From assembly GCA_028292435.1 (NCBI GenBank), contig JAQGMI010000064.1, positions 1-64,000 of the forward strand: a DNA stretch of 64,000 nucleotides. The letters are read 5' to 3'. The notes beneath the pieces are model-generated. The model was not told the origin of the DNA, ran no database searches, and worked only from the letters and a program-made list of their open reading frames with translations. A program made the translations under genes and the position numbers. This DNA comes from Betaproteobacteria bacterium. Its GTDB lineage: Bacteria; Pseudomonadota; Gammaproteobacteria; Burkholderiales; SG8-41. Position 1 is the stretch's first letter. Every line of letters begins with the position of its first letter. Positions 8,747 to 18,285 of the stretch are shown here, piece after piece.

Positions 8747-8820
8747 TAAGCAGCATAAAGATCGAATGGATCTAAAACGGCTTATTGCTCAGTCTTCATC
8801 ATGATCGTCGATCCTGAAAA

Positions 8821-9096
8821 ATGCTTCTGATTCCCTGCCCACACTGCGGTCCGCGCAACGATTCTGAATTTACGCCCGGCGGCGAAGCGCATATTGCCCG
8901 GCCCGATCCTCAACGTGCCGGCGATAGCGAGTGGGGCGAGTATTTATACTTCCGGCAGAACATCAAAGGCGCGCAGCACGAACGCTGGTTTCATGCACAA
9001 GGCTGTCGCCGCTGGTTCAACGTGACGCGCGACAGCATCACCCATGAAATCACAGCGGCATACCGAATGGGCGAATTGCCGCCTGCCGCCCGATGA
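8821..9096 (+). CDS. soxD: Sarcosine oxidase delta subunit (operon 1)
   Basis: 91 residues, typical for the delta subunit. It keeps the zinc-binding set CPHCG near the N-terminus plus His and Cys in FHAQGCRRWFNV. The delta subunit is structural in the alpha-beta-gamma-delta complex. It follows soxB by 74 bp and its stop overlaps the soxA start by 4 bp (ATGA), so the two are co-translated. Confidence 0.93.
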   Translation: MLLIPCPHCGPRNDSEFTPGGEAHIARPDPQRAGDSEWGEYLYFRQNIKGAQHERWFHAQGCRRWFNVTRDSITHEITAAYRMGELPPAAR

Positions 9097-12071
9097 GCGC
9101 ACAGGCGTACCGGCTTCCGCGCGGCGGGCGCATCGATCGCGGAAGGCCGCTGAATTTTTCTTTCAACGGGCGTGCGTACCAGGGCTTCGCAGGCGATACG
9201 CTCGCTTCGGCGCTGCTCGCGAACGGCGTTCGGCTCGTCGGCCGTAGCTTCAAGTATCACCGCCCGCGCGGCATCGTATCGGCGGGGCCTGAAGAGCCGA
9301 ATGCTTTGGTACGCATTGGCCGCGGCGGCCACGCGCTGCCGAATCTGCCGGCGACGATGGTGGAATTGTACGAAGGGCTCGAAGCGGCCAGCATTAACTG
9401 CTGGCCCAGCGTTGAATTCGATTGCGGCGCCGTCAACAACTGGTTCGCGCGCCTGCTGCCGGCCGGCTTCTATTACAAAACATTCATGTGGCCGCGCGGC
9501 GCATGGATGTGGTACGAAAAATTCATTCGCAACGCGGCGGGGCTTGGCCGCGCGCCGGATGCGCCCGATCTCGACCGATATGAGAAGCGTTTCGACCATT
9601 GCGACGTGCTGGTCATCGGGAGCGGGCCAGCCGGGATCGCCGCGGCGCTCGCAGCCGGTGATGCCGGTGCACGCGTTGTCCTCGTTGAGGAGCGCAGCGA
9701 AATCGGCGGGCAAATGGTTTACGGCAGCGGCATGATTGACGGCGTAGCAGCGGGCGCGTGGCATCGGGTTGCCCGCGCGAAACTCGATGCAATGCCGGAA
9801 GTGCGGGTGCTCGCGAGAACCACCGCGGTTGGATATTACGATCACAATCTGGTGACACTCCTCGAACGCGTTACCGATCATCTACCGCCGCAATCGACCG
9901 GCGAACTGCGCCAACGGCTTTGGAAGGTCCGTGCGCGTCAGGTGGTTATTGCCGCCGGCGCTGCCGAACGCTCGCTGGTTTTCGAAAATAACGATTTGCC
10001 GGGCGTGATGCTCGCGAGCGCGGCGCATCGATACATCGCTCAGTTCGGCGTGCGCTGCGGAATGCGCGCAGTGATATTTGCCAATAACGACAGCGCATAC
10101 GAAGCGGCGCTCGCGCTGGCCGATGCCGGCGTCGAAATCGCCGCCCTGGTCGATTTGCGCGCCGAACCTGGTACGCATGCGGTGCGCGGCATTGGCGTGC
10201 GCGCGGGCCAGGCCGTCATCGCCGCACGTGGCCGCAATCAAGTGACTGGCGCCGACATCGCCCCGATCGACGCCGCCACGGGGCAGGTTAGCGGTCCGAT
10301 CGAAACGATTGCATGCGATCTCATTTGCGTGGCGGGCGGCTGGGATCCGACGGTGCATCTCTTCTCGCAGTCCGGCGGCAAGCTTGATTACGACGAGACG
10401 CAGCATTGCTTCGTGCCCGGTGCGGCAGCGCAAGCGACGCATGCGGCCGGTGCCGCGAATGGCGCGTTTACTTTGAGTGATTGCATCGCTGAGGGTTGTG
10501 CGGCCGGCAGGGCGGCGGCGCGCGCGGCGGGCTTCGAAGTTGCCGCCTCGGCACCGACGGCGCGTACGGCGCTTCGAGTTCATCCGCTATGGGAGATTCC
10601 GGGCGGCGGTAAAAAATTCGTCGATCAGCAAAGCGATGTTACCGCGGCCGATCTTGCGCTTGCTGCGCGCGAAGGCTATGTGTCCGTCGAGCATGCCAAG
10701 CGCTATACGACGACCGGCATGGGTGTCGATCAGGGCAAAATCGGCAACATCACTGCGTTCGGTATTCTTGGCAACGCGACGGCGCGCACGGTGCCCGAAG
10801 TGGGCACGACAACGTTCCGGCCGCCGTACGTGCCTGTCACGATCGGCGCACTGGCGGGACGCGATATTGGCGAACTGTTCGAGCCGGTACGCAAAACGCC
10901 GATGACCGATTGGCACGCCACGCATGGCGCGGCGTTCGAACCCGTTGGCCTGTGGCGGCGACCGCAGTATTACCTGCGTGCCGGCGAGACCATGGCGGTC
11001 GCCGTTTCACGCGAATGCCTCGCCGTGCGTAACGGCGTCGGCCTGCTCGACGCATCGACGCTCGGCAAAATCGAGATTCGCGGGCGCGACGCATTGAAGC
11101 TCCTCAACATGGTTTACACCAACGCGTGGGACGACCTTGCGATCGGTGACTGCCGCTATGGCTTGATGCTGCGCGAAGACGGGATGGTGTTTGACGACGG
11201 CGTGACCGCGCGGTTGGGCGACCGGCATTACCTGATGACGACGACTTCAGGCGGCGCCGACGGTGTTGTGAACTGGCTCGAAGAATGGCTGCAATGCGAG
11301 TGGGCCGGCTGGCAGGTGTACGTAACGCCGGTCACCGCGAACTGGGCAACCTTGTGCGTGACGGGACCGCAGGCGCGCGCGCTGATCCAGACGTTGCCAT
11401 GCGACATCGATCTCGCGCCGGCGCAGTTTCCGCACATGACGGTGCGGACAGGCAACATCGCTGGTGCGCCTGCGCGCGTCGCGCGCGTGAGCTTCACCGG
11501 TGAACTCTCGTACGAGATCAACGTGCCCGCGCGTTATGGCCTCGCGCTGTGGGAGCTTTTGATGCAGGCAGGCGCCGGATTTGGCATCACGCCGCTGGGT
11601 ACCGAAGCGCTGCACGTACTGCGGGCCGAAAAGGGATTCATTGTCGTCGGTCATGACACCGACGGCACCGTAACGCCGCCCGATCTGGGCATGAGCTGGA
11701 TCGTCGGCAAAAATAAAGCCGATTTTTTGGGGCAGCGGGGCATGCGCCGCTGCGACAGCGCGCGCGCCGGCCGCAAACAGCTCGTTGGTTTGCTTGCCGA
11801 CGATCCGCAGCGCCTGCTGGTCGAAGGCAGCCAGGTCATCCGGATGGAAGACAGCGCGCGCGTGCAGCGGCCGCCCGTCCCGATGATCGGCCACGTCACG
11901 TCAAGTTACTTGAGTCCGACGCTCGGACGCTCGATTGCAATGGCGCTGATCGAGGACGGGCGCAATTTGCGCGGGCAGCAAGTCGCTGTCGTCGTACATG
12001 GTCAAGTCGCTGCAGCGCGTATTGTCGAACCGCGCTTCTACGACGTGAAAGGGGAGCGGCTCCATGGCTGA
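9093..12071 (+). CDS. soxA: Sarcosine oxidase alpha subunit (operon 1)
   Basis: 992 residues, full length. The N-terminal 100 residues are the ferredoxin-like Fer2_4 domain (NFSFNGRAYQGFAGDTLASA, FKYHRPRG). From about 170 comes the dinucleotide-binding fold (VLVIGSGPAGIAAALAAGDA) and a second one near AVIFANNDSAYEAALAL. From about 600 to the end is the aminomethyltransferase-like (GCV_T) folate domain (LDASTLGKIEIRGRDALKLL, RVSFTGELSYEINVPA). It binds NAD and tetrahydrofolate and passes the methylene group to THF, giving 5,10-methylene-THF. It overlaps soxD by 4 bp and soxG by 8 bp. Confidence 0.95.
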   Translation: MSAQAYRLPRGGRIDRGRPLNFSFNGRAYQGFAGDTLASALLANGVRLVGRSFKYHRPRGIVSAGPEEPNALVRIGRGGHALPNLPATMVELYEGLEAASINCWPSVEFDCGAVNNWFARLLPAGFYYKTFMWPRGAWMWYEKFIRNAAGLGRAPDAPDLDRYEKRFDHCDVLVIGSGPAGIAAALAAGDAGARVVLVEERSEIGGQMVYGSGMIDGVAAGAWHRVARAKLDAMPEVRVLARTTAVGYYDHNLVTLLERVTDHLPPQSTGELRQRLWKVRARQVVIAAGAAERSLVFENNDLPGVMLASAAHRYIAQFGVRCGMRAVIFANNDSAYEAALALADAGVEIAALVDLRAEPGTHAVRGIGVRAGQAVIAARGRNQVTGADIAPIDAATGQVSGPIETIACDLICVAGGWDPTVHLFSQSGGKLDYDETQHCFVPGAAAQATHAAGAANGAFTLSDCIAEGCAAGRAAARAAGFEVAASAPTARTALRVHPLWEIPGGGKKFVDQQSDVTAADLALAAREGYVSVEHAKRYTTTGMGVDQGKIGNITAFGILGNATARTVPEVGTTTFRPPYVPVTIGALAGRDIGELFEPVRKTPMTDWHATHGAAFEPVGLWRRPQYYLRAGETMAVAVSRECLAVRNGVGLLDASTLGKIEIRGRDALKLLNMVYTNAWDDLAIGDCRYGLMLREDGMVFDDGVTARLGDRHYLMTTTSGGADGVVNWLEEWLQCEWAGWQVYVTPVTANWATLCVTGPQARALIQTLPCDIDLAPAQFPHMTVRTGNIAGAPARVARVSFTGELSYEINVPARYGLALWELLMQAGAGFGITPLGTEALHVLRAEKGFIVVGHDTDGTVTPPDLGMSWIVGKNKADFLGQRGMRRCDSARAGRKQLVGLLADDPQRLLVEGSQVIRMEDSARVQRPPVPMIGHVTSSYLSPTLGRSIAMALIEDGRNLRGQQVAVVVHGQVAAARIVEPRFYDVKGERLHG

Positions 12072-12666
12072 TGCCTTGCGCGGACGCACCGCCCTTGGCA
12101 GCGCACCGGGCAGCTTGCGCACGCATGGCCTGCCGGGCGTCTTGACGCTGAGCGAACTGGTGCCGACGGGCATGATCGATCTGCGCTGCGACCCTGCGGA
12201 CAAAGCGGTCATGGCGACTGCTCAAAATGCGCTCGGCTTTGAGTTGCCGACAACGCCGGGCAAATCGAACGCTCACGGTAGTCGCGAAGCGTTGTGGTTC
12301 GGACCCGACCAATGGCTGATCGTTGCGCCGGCCGCCGACGTCCCGACGATCCTTGGCACGCTCGACTCTGGCGCTGTATCCGCGACCGACGTCAGCGACT
12401 TGCGCGCGGCGTTCGAACTCAAGGGACCGCACGCAACCGATGTGCTGCGCAAAGGTTGCGGTATTGATCTGCACCCTCGCGCGTTCGGCCCCGGCGATTG
12501 TGCGCTGACTGCGCTCGGGCGCACTCGAATCGCGTTGCTGCAAATCGATAAAGCGCCAACCTACCGGGTGTGGGTCGAGCGCAGTGTCGCGCCGTATCTT
12601 TGGGATTGGCTCGTCGATGCGATGACGAGCTTTATCGGTCAGCCGACGCCGCCGCCGGGCAGCTAA
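12064..12666 (+). CDS. soxG: Sarcosine oxidase gamma subunit (operon 1)
   Basis: 200 residues, the usual size. The fold resembles the GCV_T/YgfZ family (LWFGPDQWLIVAPAADV, ATDVSDLRAAFELKGPHATD, DLHPRAFGPGDCALTALGRT). The gamma subunit contacts alpha and is needed for assembly. It starts 8 bp inside soxA and ends the operon. The next gene (GGT family) converges and ends 4 bp away. No glyA, purU or folD is attached, unlike many sox operons. Confidence 0.92.
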   Translation: MADALRGRTALGSAPGSLRTHGLPGVLTLSELVPTGMIDLRCDPADKAVMATAQNALGFELPTTPGKSNAHGSREALWFGPDQWLIVAPAADVPTILGTLDSGAVSATDVSDLRAAFELKGPHATDVLRKGCGIDLHPRAFGPGDCALTALGRTRIALLQIDKAPTYRVWVERSVAPYLWDWLVDAMTSFIGQPTPPPGS

Positions 12667-12670
12667 CACG

Positions 12671-14428
12671 CTACCAGCCGAGTGCGTACGCTTCGCGGCG
12701 CGGATCGGCGCCCGCATGCTTCATTCCCGTGTTCGGATCTCGCATGACGGCGCAGACCGCGCCGTTCTGCGCAGGCAGTCGCGGCAGCACCTGAACGTCG
12801 TGGCCGCGTTTCTTCATTTCGTCGATCACGCCGTTGGGCATGTCTTCTTCAATGCAGAGTCGGCCGGGGAAGTAGTCGTGCGGCGCAAACGAATTCGGGA
12901 AGTTGGCGCTCGAAAAGCGCTGCGCTTCCACTGCCTGCTGCACCTGCATGCCGAATTGGGTGACATTTAAGAATACCTGCAGCATCGACTGGGATTGCAC
13001 GTCGCCGCCCGGCGTGCCGAAACACATGAACGGCTTACCGTCTTTCATCGCGAGCGCGGGGCTCGGCGTGAGGCGCGGGCGTTTGCCCGGCGCGACTTGG
13101 GCGGGATGGCCGGCGGTCAACCGGGATTGCTGGCCGCGCGAAGAAAACACGAGGCCTGTTCCTGGTATTACCGGCGCATCGTACGTCGTGTCCGACAGTG
13201 TTGCCGAATACGCATTGCCATATTTGTCCATGCAGGCCGCATAAATTGTATCGGGCGCCATGCCGACTTTGCCGCGCGCGGCGGCATACATATGCTCATG
13301 ACTGCCCGCCGTTGCCGGTTTGTTTTCGGGGTTACCGCCGGAGGGAAGTTTGCCGAACGCGCGCTTTGCATCGATGCGCGCGCGTTGACGCGCCGCATAG
13401 GCATCGGACAGCAGGGCGGCCGTCGGCACGTTCACGAATTTCGGATCGCCGATGTACGCTTCGCGATCACCGAACGCGAGGTTGAGCGCTTCGGTGACCA
13501 TGTGGACGTAGTCCGGCGAGTTGTGGCCGAGCTTCGCGAGATCGAAGCCGTCGATGATCTTGAGCGCCTCGAGCAGTGAAATGCCCTGGCACCAGGTATC
13601 GCAGGCATGAACTTCGTAGCCGCGATAATTGACTTTGAGACTGTCTTCGACCGGCACTTCGAAGCCGGCAAGGTCTGCAGCCGTAAGAAAGCCGTCATTT
13701 TTCGCATGGAAGTCGGCAGCCGCTTGGGCAATCGGACCACGGTAGAAAAAATCATGCGCCGCGCGCAGTTTTTTGTCGCGGTCGCCGCGTGCCTCGCGCT
13801 CCGCCTCGATCATGCCGGCGATGCTGCGGCCAAGATCGGTTTGCCGGAATAGCTCGCCATAACGCGGCGGCGTGTCGTTCGGCACGAAGATCGATGCGCT
13901 CGATGGCCAGCGCCGGTATTGATCCTGCGCGCCATTGAAATTGTTCGCAAGGAACGGATAGACGGCGAAGCCGTCGCGTGCAAGCTCCATCGCGGCGGTT
14001 GCGGCCTGCTCGAATGAAATCGTGCCCCAGCGGCGCAGCGCTTGAATATGTGTGGCGGGTGCTGCCGGCATCACGGTGCGCAGCAGGCCTTCGGGCACCG
14101 ACTTGCCGTCGCCGGCGGCAATCAGGCGATTTAAATCGGTGGCGGCCGGCCAGTACCCAAGGCCGGCAAGCGAAACCACGCGGTCCTCTTTGGCGACATA
14201 AATCAGCGTCGGCGCAACACCCGCGAAGCTGACGATATCCGGCTGCAGCACCGCGAGCGCCATGGCCGCGGTAACGCCGGCATCGACCGCATTGCCGCCG
14301 GCGTCGAGCACGCGCATCGAAGCAAGCGCGGCAAGGTAGTGACCACAGGCAATCGCCTGTTGCCGGCCGATTACGGTCGGCCGCATGCTGGCTGCACTGA
14401 TGGCGAGCGACATCCGGCGCTGGGCCAT
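12671..14428 (-). CDS. Gamma-glutamyltranspeptidase family Ntn-hydrolase
   Basis: 585 residues from the ATG at 14428 (MAQRRMS); a longer frame overlaps the tautomerase stop. Family marks: NAVDAGVTAAMALAVLQPD near the N-terminus, HACDTWCQGISLLEALKI, and the autoprocessing region DTIYAACMDKYGNAYSA, whose Thr matches the N-terminal nucleophile of GGT. GTGLVFSSRGQQ and KRPRLTPSPALAM follow. Such enzymes split or transfer gamma-glutamyl groups from glutathione and related amides. No signal peptide is visible, so it is probably cytoplasmic, unlike classical periplasmic GGT. It closely resembles the gene at 40257-41972 in layout. It lies 5 bp after a 4-OT gene. Confidence 0.85.
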   Translation of the reverse strand: MAQRRMSLAISAASMRPTVIGRQQAIACGHYLAALASMRVLDAGGNAVDAGVTAAMALAVLQPDIVSFAGVAPTLIYVAKEDRVVSLAGLGYWPAATDLNRLIAAGDGKSVPEGLLRTVMPAAPATHIQALRRWGTISFEQAATAAMELARDGFAVYPFLANNFNGAQDQYRRWPSSASIFVPNDTPPRYGELFRQTDLGRSIAGMIEAEREARGDRDKKLRAAHDFFYRGPIAQAAADFHAKNDGFLTAADLAGFEVPVEDSLKVNYRGYEVHACDTWCQGISLLEALKIIDGFDLAKLGHNSPDYVHMVTEALNLAFGDREAYIGDPKFVNVPTAALLSDAYAARQRARIDAKRAFGKLPSGGNPENKPATAGSHEHMYAAARGKVGMAPDTIYAACMDKYGNAYSATLSDTTYDAPVIPGTGLVFSSRGQQSRLTAGHPAQVAPGKRPRLTPSPALAMKDGKPFMCFGTPGGDVQSQSMLQVFLNVTQFGMQVQQAVEAQRFSSANFPNSFAPHDYFPGRLCIEEDMPNGVIDEMKKRGHDVQVLPRLPAQNGAVCAVMRDPNTGMKHAGADPRREAYALGW

Positions 14429-14433
14429 GATTG

Positions 14434-14622
14434 CTAGCCCCGTTCGGCGAGCGTTCTGCCGCCGATACCCCAAGCGGTTTTCTCGACGTCCTGCACGGTG
14501 ATCCAGACTGATTCGGGTTTGACGCCGAGCGCATCGACGAATGCCTGCGTGACCTTTTCGATCAGGACTTTTTTCTTGGCGTCGTCGCGGCCGGCTGCAA
14601 GGTATAGTTGTGCGAGTGGCAT
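14434..14622 (-). CDS. 4-oxalocrotonate tautomerase family enzyme
   Basis: 62 residues, the exact size of 4-OT monomers. Proline follows the initiator Met (MPLAQLYLAAGR) and would be the catalytic N-terminal base after Met removal. WITVQDVEKTAWGIGG matches the family's C-terminal half. 4-OT enzymes tautomerise 2-hydroxymuconate or other enol acids. GGGGA lies upstream. It is the promoter-proximal gene of a pair with the GGT-family gene, whose start is 5 bp downstream. The substrate cannot be assigned. Confidence 0.85.
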   Translation of the reverse strand: MPLAQLYLAAGRDDAKKKVLIEKVTQAFVDALGVKPESVWITVQDVEKTAWGIGGRTLAERG

Positions 14623-14724
14623 TTAAATCCCCGGTTGAATGGCATTGAGAGAATTGATTTTAGCAAGGTGCGAGTGGGTATGGTTTCTGCTTTTAAAAGT
14701 AACGTTCAATCACGGAGATAGGGA

Positions 14725-15693
14725 ATGATGCAATCGAAGCTCGTTTTGTGCGGCGTGTGTGCGATCGCGGTGGTTTCGGCGGTGCACGCGCAAACCTGGC
14801 CGGCCAAGCCGGTACGGTTCATCAGCCCGTTCGCGCCCGGCGGCGGCGCTGACATTACCTCGCGCGTCATCGCCCAGAAGTTGACCGAATCCCTTGGCCA
14901 CCAGGTACTCGTCGACAACCGCGGCGGCGCCGGCGGCATGATCGGCGTCGATCTTGGGGCGAAGGCGCCGCCCGACGGTTATACGGTTGTGCTCGGAACG
15001 ATCGGGCCGATTTCGATTAATCCAAGTCTCTACGCCAAGATGCCGTACGACCCGGTGAAGGACCTGATACCGGTGACGCTGGCGGCGGATGCGTTGAATG
15101 TGCTCGTCGTGCATCCGGCGCTGCCGGTCAAAAACGTGAAAGAAATGGTCGCACTCGGCAGGGCGCGTCCGAACGAATTGTTTTTCGGTTCGTCGGGCCC
15201 CGGCGCCACCGATCACCTCGCCGGCGAACTCTTTAATATGCTGGCAGGAACAAAAATGGTGCACGTGCCGTACAAAGGCGGTGCGCCGGCGATGCTCGAC
15301 CTGATGGCGGGCAACGTGCAAATTATTTTTTCGACAGTTTCAACCGCGATCGGCCAGATCAAGGGCGGCAAGATCCGTGCGCTCGGCATGACCGGCGTCA
15401 AGCGGTTCGTGCTAATGCCGGAGTTGCCGACGATTGCCGAAGCGGGCGTGCCGGGATTCGCGGTCAACAACTGGTACGGCATATTCGTGCCGGCCGGCAC
15501 GTCGAAAGAGATCGTTGCACGGCTTAACACCGAGGTTGTAAAGGCGCTGCACATGCCCGACGCGAAACAGCGTTTGCTTGAATCGGGCATCGAAGCGACG
15601 CCGAGCACGCCCGAGCAATTCGCTGCTTACATCCAGAGCGAAACGAAGAAGTGGGCGAAGGTCGTGAAGGACGCGAACGTCAAAGTCGAATAA
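14725..15693 (+). CDS. Bug-family periplasmic substrate-binding protein
   Basis: 322 residues; GGAGATAGGG precedes two adjacent Met codons. The signal peptide ends at VHAQ. Family blocks: WPAKPVRFISPFAPGGGADI, VLVDNRGGAGGMIG, DGYTVVLGT, MVHVPYKGGAPAMLDLMAGN and terminal KDANVKVE. It is divergent from the 4-OT/GGT pair and convergent with the OsmC gene. The GGG-A-D motif in the first loop is the position that often contacts ligand carboxylates in the family. No membrane partner is near. Confidence 0.93.
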   Translation: MMQSKLVLCGVCAIAVVSAVHAQTWPAKPVRFISPFAPGGGADITSRVIAQKLTESLGHQVLVDNRGGAGGMIGVDLGAKAPPDGYTVVLGTIGPISINPSLYAKMPYDPVKDLIPVTLAADALNVLVVHPALPVKNVKEMVALGRARPNELFFGSSGPGATDHLAGELFNMLAGTKMVHVPYKGGAPAMLDLMAGNVQIIFSTVSTAIGQIKGGKIRALGMTGVKRFVLMPELPTIAEAGVPGFAVNNWYGIFVPAGTSKEIVARLNTEVVKALHMPDAKQRLLESGIEATPSTPEQFAAYIQSETKKWAKVVKDANVKVE

Positions 15694-15699
15694 GGCGTT

Positions 15700-16149
15700 T
15701 TAAGCGCCGACTACTTTGACTTCAGTCGTCACCGAGTTGGCGATGAAACATTCCTTGTGCGCTTTGTCGTGCAGCGCGTCGAGGTCGGCCGCAGTCGGCT
15801 GCTTTGCGCCGCTGAATGCAATTTTCGGATGCAAGTCGACTTGCGTGACGGCCATCTTGCCCGCTGCATTCTTGTTGAGATGTCCAACGGCTTCGTCGTT
15901 GTAACTATCGACGACAAAGCCTTTCATTGACGCGACCGCGAGAAAGGTAAGCATGTGGCAGCTCGACAGCGCTGCGACAAATGCGCCCTCTGGATCGACG
16001 CGATCCGCGTTGCCGAGGTAGGCGGGCGCCGCCGAACCCGGCACTTCAACGCCGTTCGGAAAACGCCACACGTGATCGCGCGAATAATTCTTATAGCCGA
16101 AGTCCTTGCCTTCGCGCGACCAGATGATGTTTGCTTTGTGTTCTGACAT
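15700..16149 (-). CDS. OsmC-family peroxiredoxin-like protein
   Basis: 149 residues. Two conserved cysteines are present in the contexts ALSSCHMLTFLA and KECFIANS, as in OsmC/Ohr thiol peroxidases that reduce organic hydroperoxides. DPEGAFVAALSSCHM is the family's core helix. It matches the OsmC subgroup more than Ohr (longer insert; YKNYSRDHVWRFPNG at the N-terminus). It is convergent with the Bug gene, with a 6-bp gap. No clear MarR/OhrR regulator is nearby. Confidence 0.88.
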   Translation of the reverse strand: MSEHKANIIWSREGKDFGYKNYSRDHVWRFPNGVEVPGSAAPAYLGNADRVDPEGAFVAALSSCHMLTFLAVASMKGFVVDSYNDEAVGHLNKNAAGKMAVTQVDLHPKIAFSGAKQPTAADLDALHDKAHKECFIANSVTTEVKVVGA

Positions 16150-16209
16150 AAGGGGCGGGCTTGAAACGTGAGGAGTGAGGGAATTCGATTTTAGCTTTAG
16201 CGCTCAGTT

Positions 16210-17799
16210 CTAGTATCCGACAGCCTGCCCGTCGGTCCTGCGCTCAGACGCGGCGAGATAACCGTCCTCCATCTTATAGATCAGCTGCGCGCGCCCGAAG
16301 TCGGTGCTCCAGCGATCGGCCTCGGTGATGTTGTGGCCGCGGCGTCTGAGTTCCGCTATTACTTCGGGGTTCATGCCTTGCTCGACGCCGAGGCTGAGTC
16401 CGGTATCGATGCGCCAGCGCGGCGCGTCCGCTGCCGCCTGCGGGTTCTGGCCATGATCGGCGAGGCGCACCATCACTTGTGAATGACCCTGTGCCTGCAT
16501 CGAGCCGCCCATGACGCCGTAACTCATGACGGGTTTACCGTCTTTGGTGACGAACGCCGGGATGATCGTCTGGAACGGGCGCTTGCGCGGACCGACTTCA
16601 TTGGCGTGGCCGGATTTGGTGACGAAACCATAGCCGCGATTCTGCAGGCTGATGCCGGTGCCGTCGACGACGACACCCGAACCGAAGCCTGCATAGTTCG
16701 ACTGGATGTACGACACCATCATGCCGGATGCGTCGGCAGCAGTCAGGTAAACCGTGCCGCCTGTTGGCGGTGTGCCGAACTTTGGATCCTGCGCTTTCTT
16801 CATGTCGACCAGCTTCGCGCGGCTCGCGAGATACGCCTTGTCGAGCATTTGCGCCGGCGTCACCCGCATTGCCGCCGGGTCGGCGACGTATTCGTAGATA
16901 TCGGCGAACGCGAGCTTCATCGCTTCAAGCTGCACGTGCACGCTGTCGGCGGAATCGACCTGCAGCGCAGCCATGTCGAAGTTCTCAAGAATGCCAAGCG
17001 AAAGCAACGCGCCGATGCCCTGGCCGTTGGGCGGGATTTCATGCAGCGTGTAGCCGCGGTAATTCTGCCCGATCGGCTCGACCCAATCGACCTGGTTGGC
17101 GGCGAGATCCGCCATCGTCATCGCACCGCCATGTTTTTTCGCATGGGCGACGATTTTTTCGGCAAGGTCGCCTTTGTAAAATGCTTCGCCCTTCGTTTCG
17201 GCAATGCGTTGCAGCGTGCGCGCCTGATCGGCAAATTTAAACAGTTCACCGGGTAGAGGTGCGCGGCCGTTCGGCATGAATGCCTGTGCATAGCCAGGCT
17301 GGTCTTTTAGTTCAGGCAATTGTTTTTGCCACAGGCGCGAGATCGTCGGCGACACCATGTAGCCGCGTGACGCGTATTCGATTGCCGGCTCGAAGAGGTC
17401 GGCGAATGGCAGCTTGCCGTATTTCTTCGAAAGCTCGGCCCATGCGGCAACCGCGCCGGGCACGGTCACCGAGTCCCAGCCGCGCTGCGGCATCGCGCTG
17501 AGGCCTTTGAAGCGGTCGGGCGTCCATGCGGCGGGCGAGCGCCCTGACGCGTTGAGGCCTTGCAGTTTGTTGCCGTCCCATAGAATCGCGAACGCATCGG
17601 AGCCGATGCCGTTGCTCGTCGGTTCGAGCACCGTCAGTGAGATTGCAGTCGCGAGCACTGCGTCGACGGCGCTGCCGCCTTTCAACAGCATGCGCAATCC
17701 GGCTTGCGCGGCGAGCGGCTGCGATGTCGCGACGCAATTGCGCGCGAGGATCGGCATGCGTTGCGACGGATAAGGAAATTGCCAGTCCATAGGTTTCAT
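16210..17799 (-). CDS. Gamma-glutamyltranspeptidase family Ntn-hydrolase
   Basis: 529 residues; a second Met lies at codon 4. It has the family opening (NCVATSQPLAAQAGLRMLLK, GGSAVDAVLATAISLTVLEP) and IGSDAFAILWDG. The processing site context is GGTVYLTAADASGMMVSY, keeping the nucleophilic Thr, with GTGISLQNRGYGF after it. It is diverged from the other two GGT-like genes here and nearer to the YwrD-type group. No signal peptide is visible. Expected role is hydrolysis of gamma-glutamyl or related amide substrates. Transcribed alone, with a decayed Bug gene behind it. Confidence 0.87.
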   Translation of the reverse strand: MKPMDWQFPYPSQRMPILARNCVATSQPLAAQAGLRMLLKGGSAVDAVLATAISLTVLEPTSNGIGSDAFAILWDGNKLQGLNASGRSPAAWTPDRFKGLSAMPQRGWDSVTVPGAVAAWAELSKKYGKLPFADLFEPAIEYASRGYMVSPTISRLWQKQLPELKDQPGYAQAFMPNGRAPLPGELFKFADQARTLQRIAETKGEAFYKGDLAEKIVAHAKKHGGAMTMADLAANQVDWVEPIGQNYRGYTLHEIPPNGQGIGALLSLGILENFDMAALQVDSADSVHVQLEAMKLAFADIYEYVADPAAMRVTPAQMLDKAYLASRAKLVDMKKAQDPKFGTPPTGGTVYLTAADASGMMVSYIQSNYAGFGSGVVVDGTGISLQNRGYGFVTKSGHANEVGPRKRPFQTIIPAFVTKDGKPVMSYGVMGGSMQAQGHSQVMVRLADHGQNPQAAADAPRWRIDTGLSLGVEQGMNPEVIAELRRRGHNITEADRWSTDFGRAQLIYKMEDGYLAASERRTDGQAVGY

Positions 17800-18285
17800 T
17801 GATGCTCTTTCTCGAAAAACAATCGCGGAAAAACCGCAATGATACTAGAGCCCGTCGCACAAATCACTTGCGGGGCCTGTCCTGAGCTCGTTCCGGATCG
17901 TGCGCAACGGCCGCGTCAGGCGTTTTAAAATGCCGCGCAAGTTCGCGCTGTCGAATTGACGTCGAGCACGCGGCGGTCCTGCACTATTTTTGCAACGAGC
18001 GCGCGGTGAGGACGTTTCCGCCGCCGGGACTTACGCCGACGATTATTTCAACCTTGCGCGCGGGCTTCCACAACGCCTCCGTGGTCGCGGCGTGGATTGC
18101 GGCAAGCAGCGGGAAAATGAGCGCGGCAGATGGGCGCGCATGGCGTCGGTTGTATCCCGTTGACATCTCATTTCGCGTTGTCTCAAAAGGTTTTTCCCGG
18201 AAATGTGGTTGTATTCCTTGACGCGAGTATGGATAATTACCTACTCAAGGGAAGTCTGGCAAAAATACGATAAATATGTCCAGGT
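17800..18285. other. 486-bp gap between GGT and the transporter gene
   Basis: Most of it is occupied by the decayed minus-strand Bug fragment at 17925-18166. The remainder (17800-17924 and 18167-18285) has no convincing ORF, RNA or terminator. 18167-18285 is the leader of the transporter gene and is AT-richer than its surroundings, with a TTGACG near 18220, but no convincing -10 box at the right spacing. Confidence 0.5.
17925..18166 (-). pseudogene. Frameshifted 5' fragment of a TctC/Bug-like binding protein
   Basis: From an ATG at 18166 the minus strand encodes a signal-peptide-like stretch (AALIFPLLAAIHAA) and then KVEIIVGVSPGGGNVLTARS, the first block of a TctC-type binding protein. A stop at 17984 follows an A-run. 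Shifting frame by one base there restores IVQDRRVLDVNS, which continues the family, before a stop at 17925. About three quarters of the gene is missing. It is most likely a dead remnant. Confidence 0.7.

Noticed and set aside
8991..9881. Minus-strand ORF of 296 codons opposite soxD/soxA
   Set aside because: Antisense shadow of well-supported sox genes.
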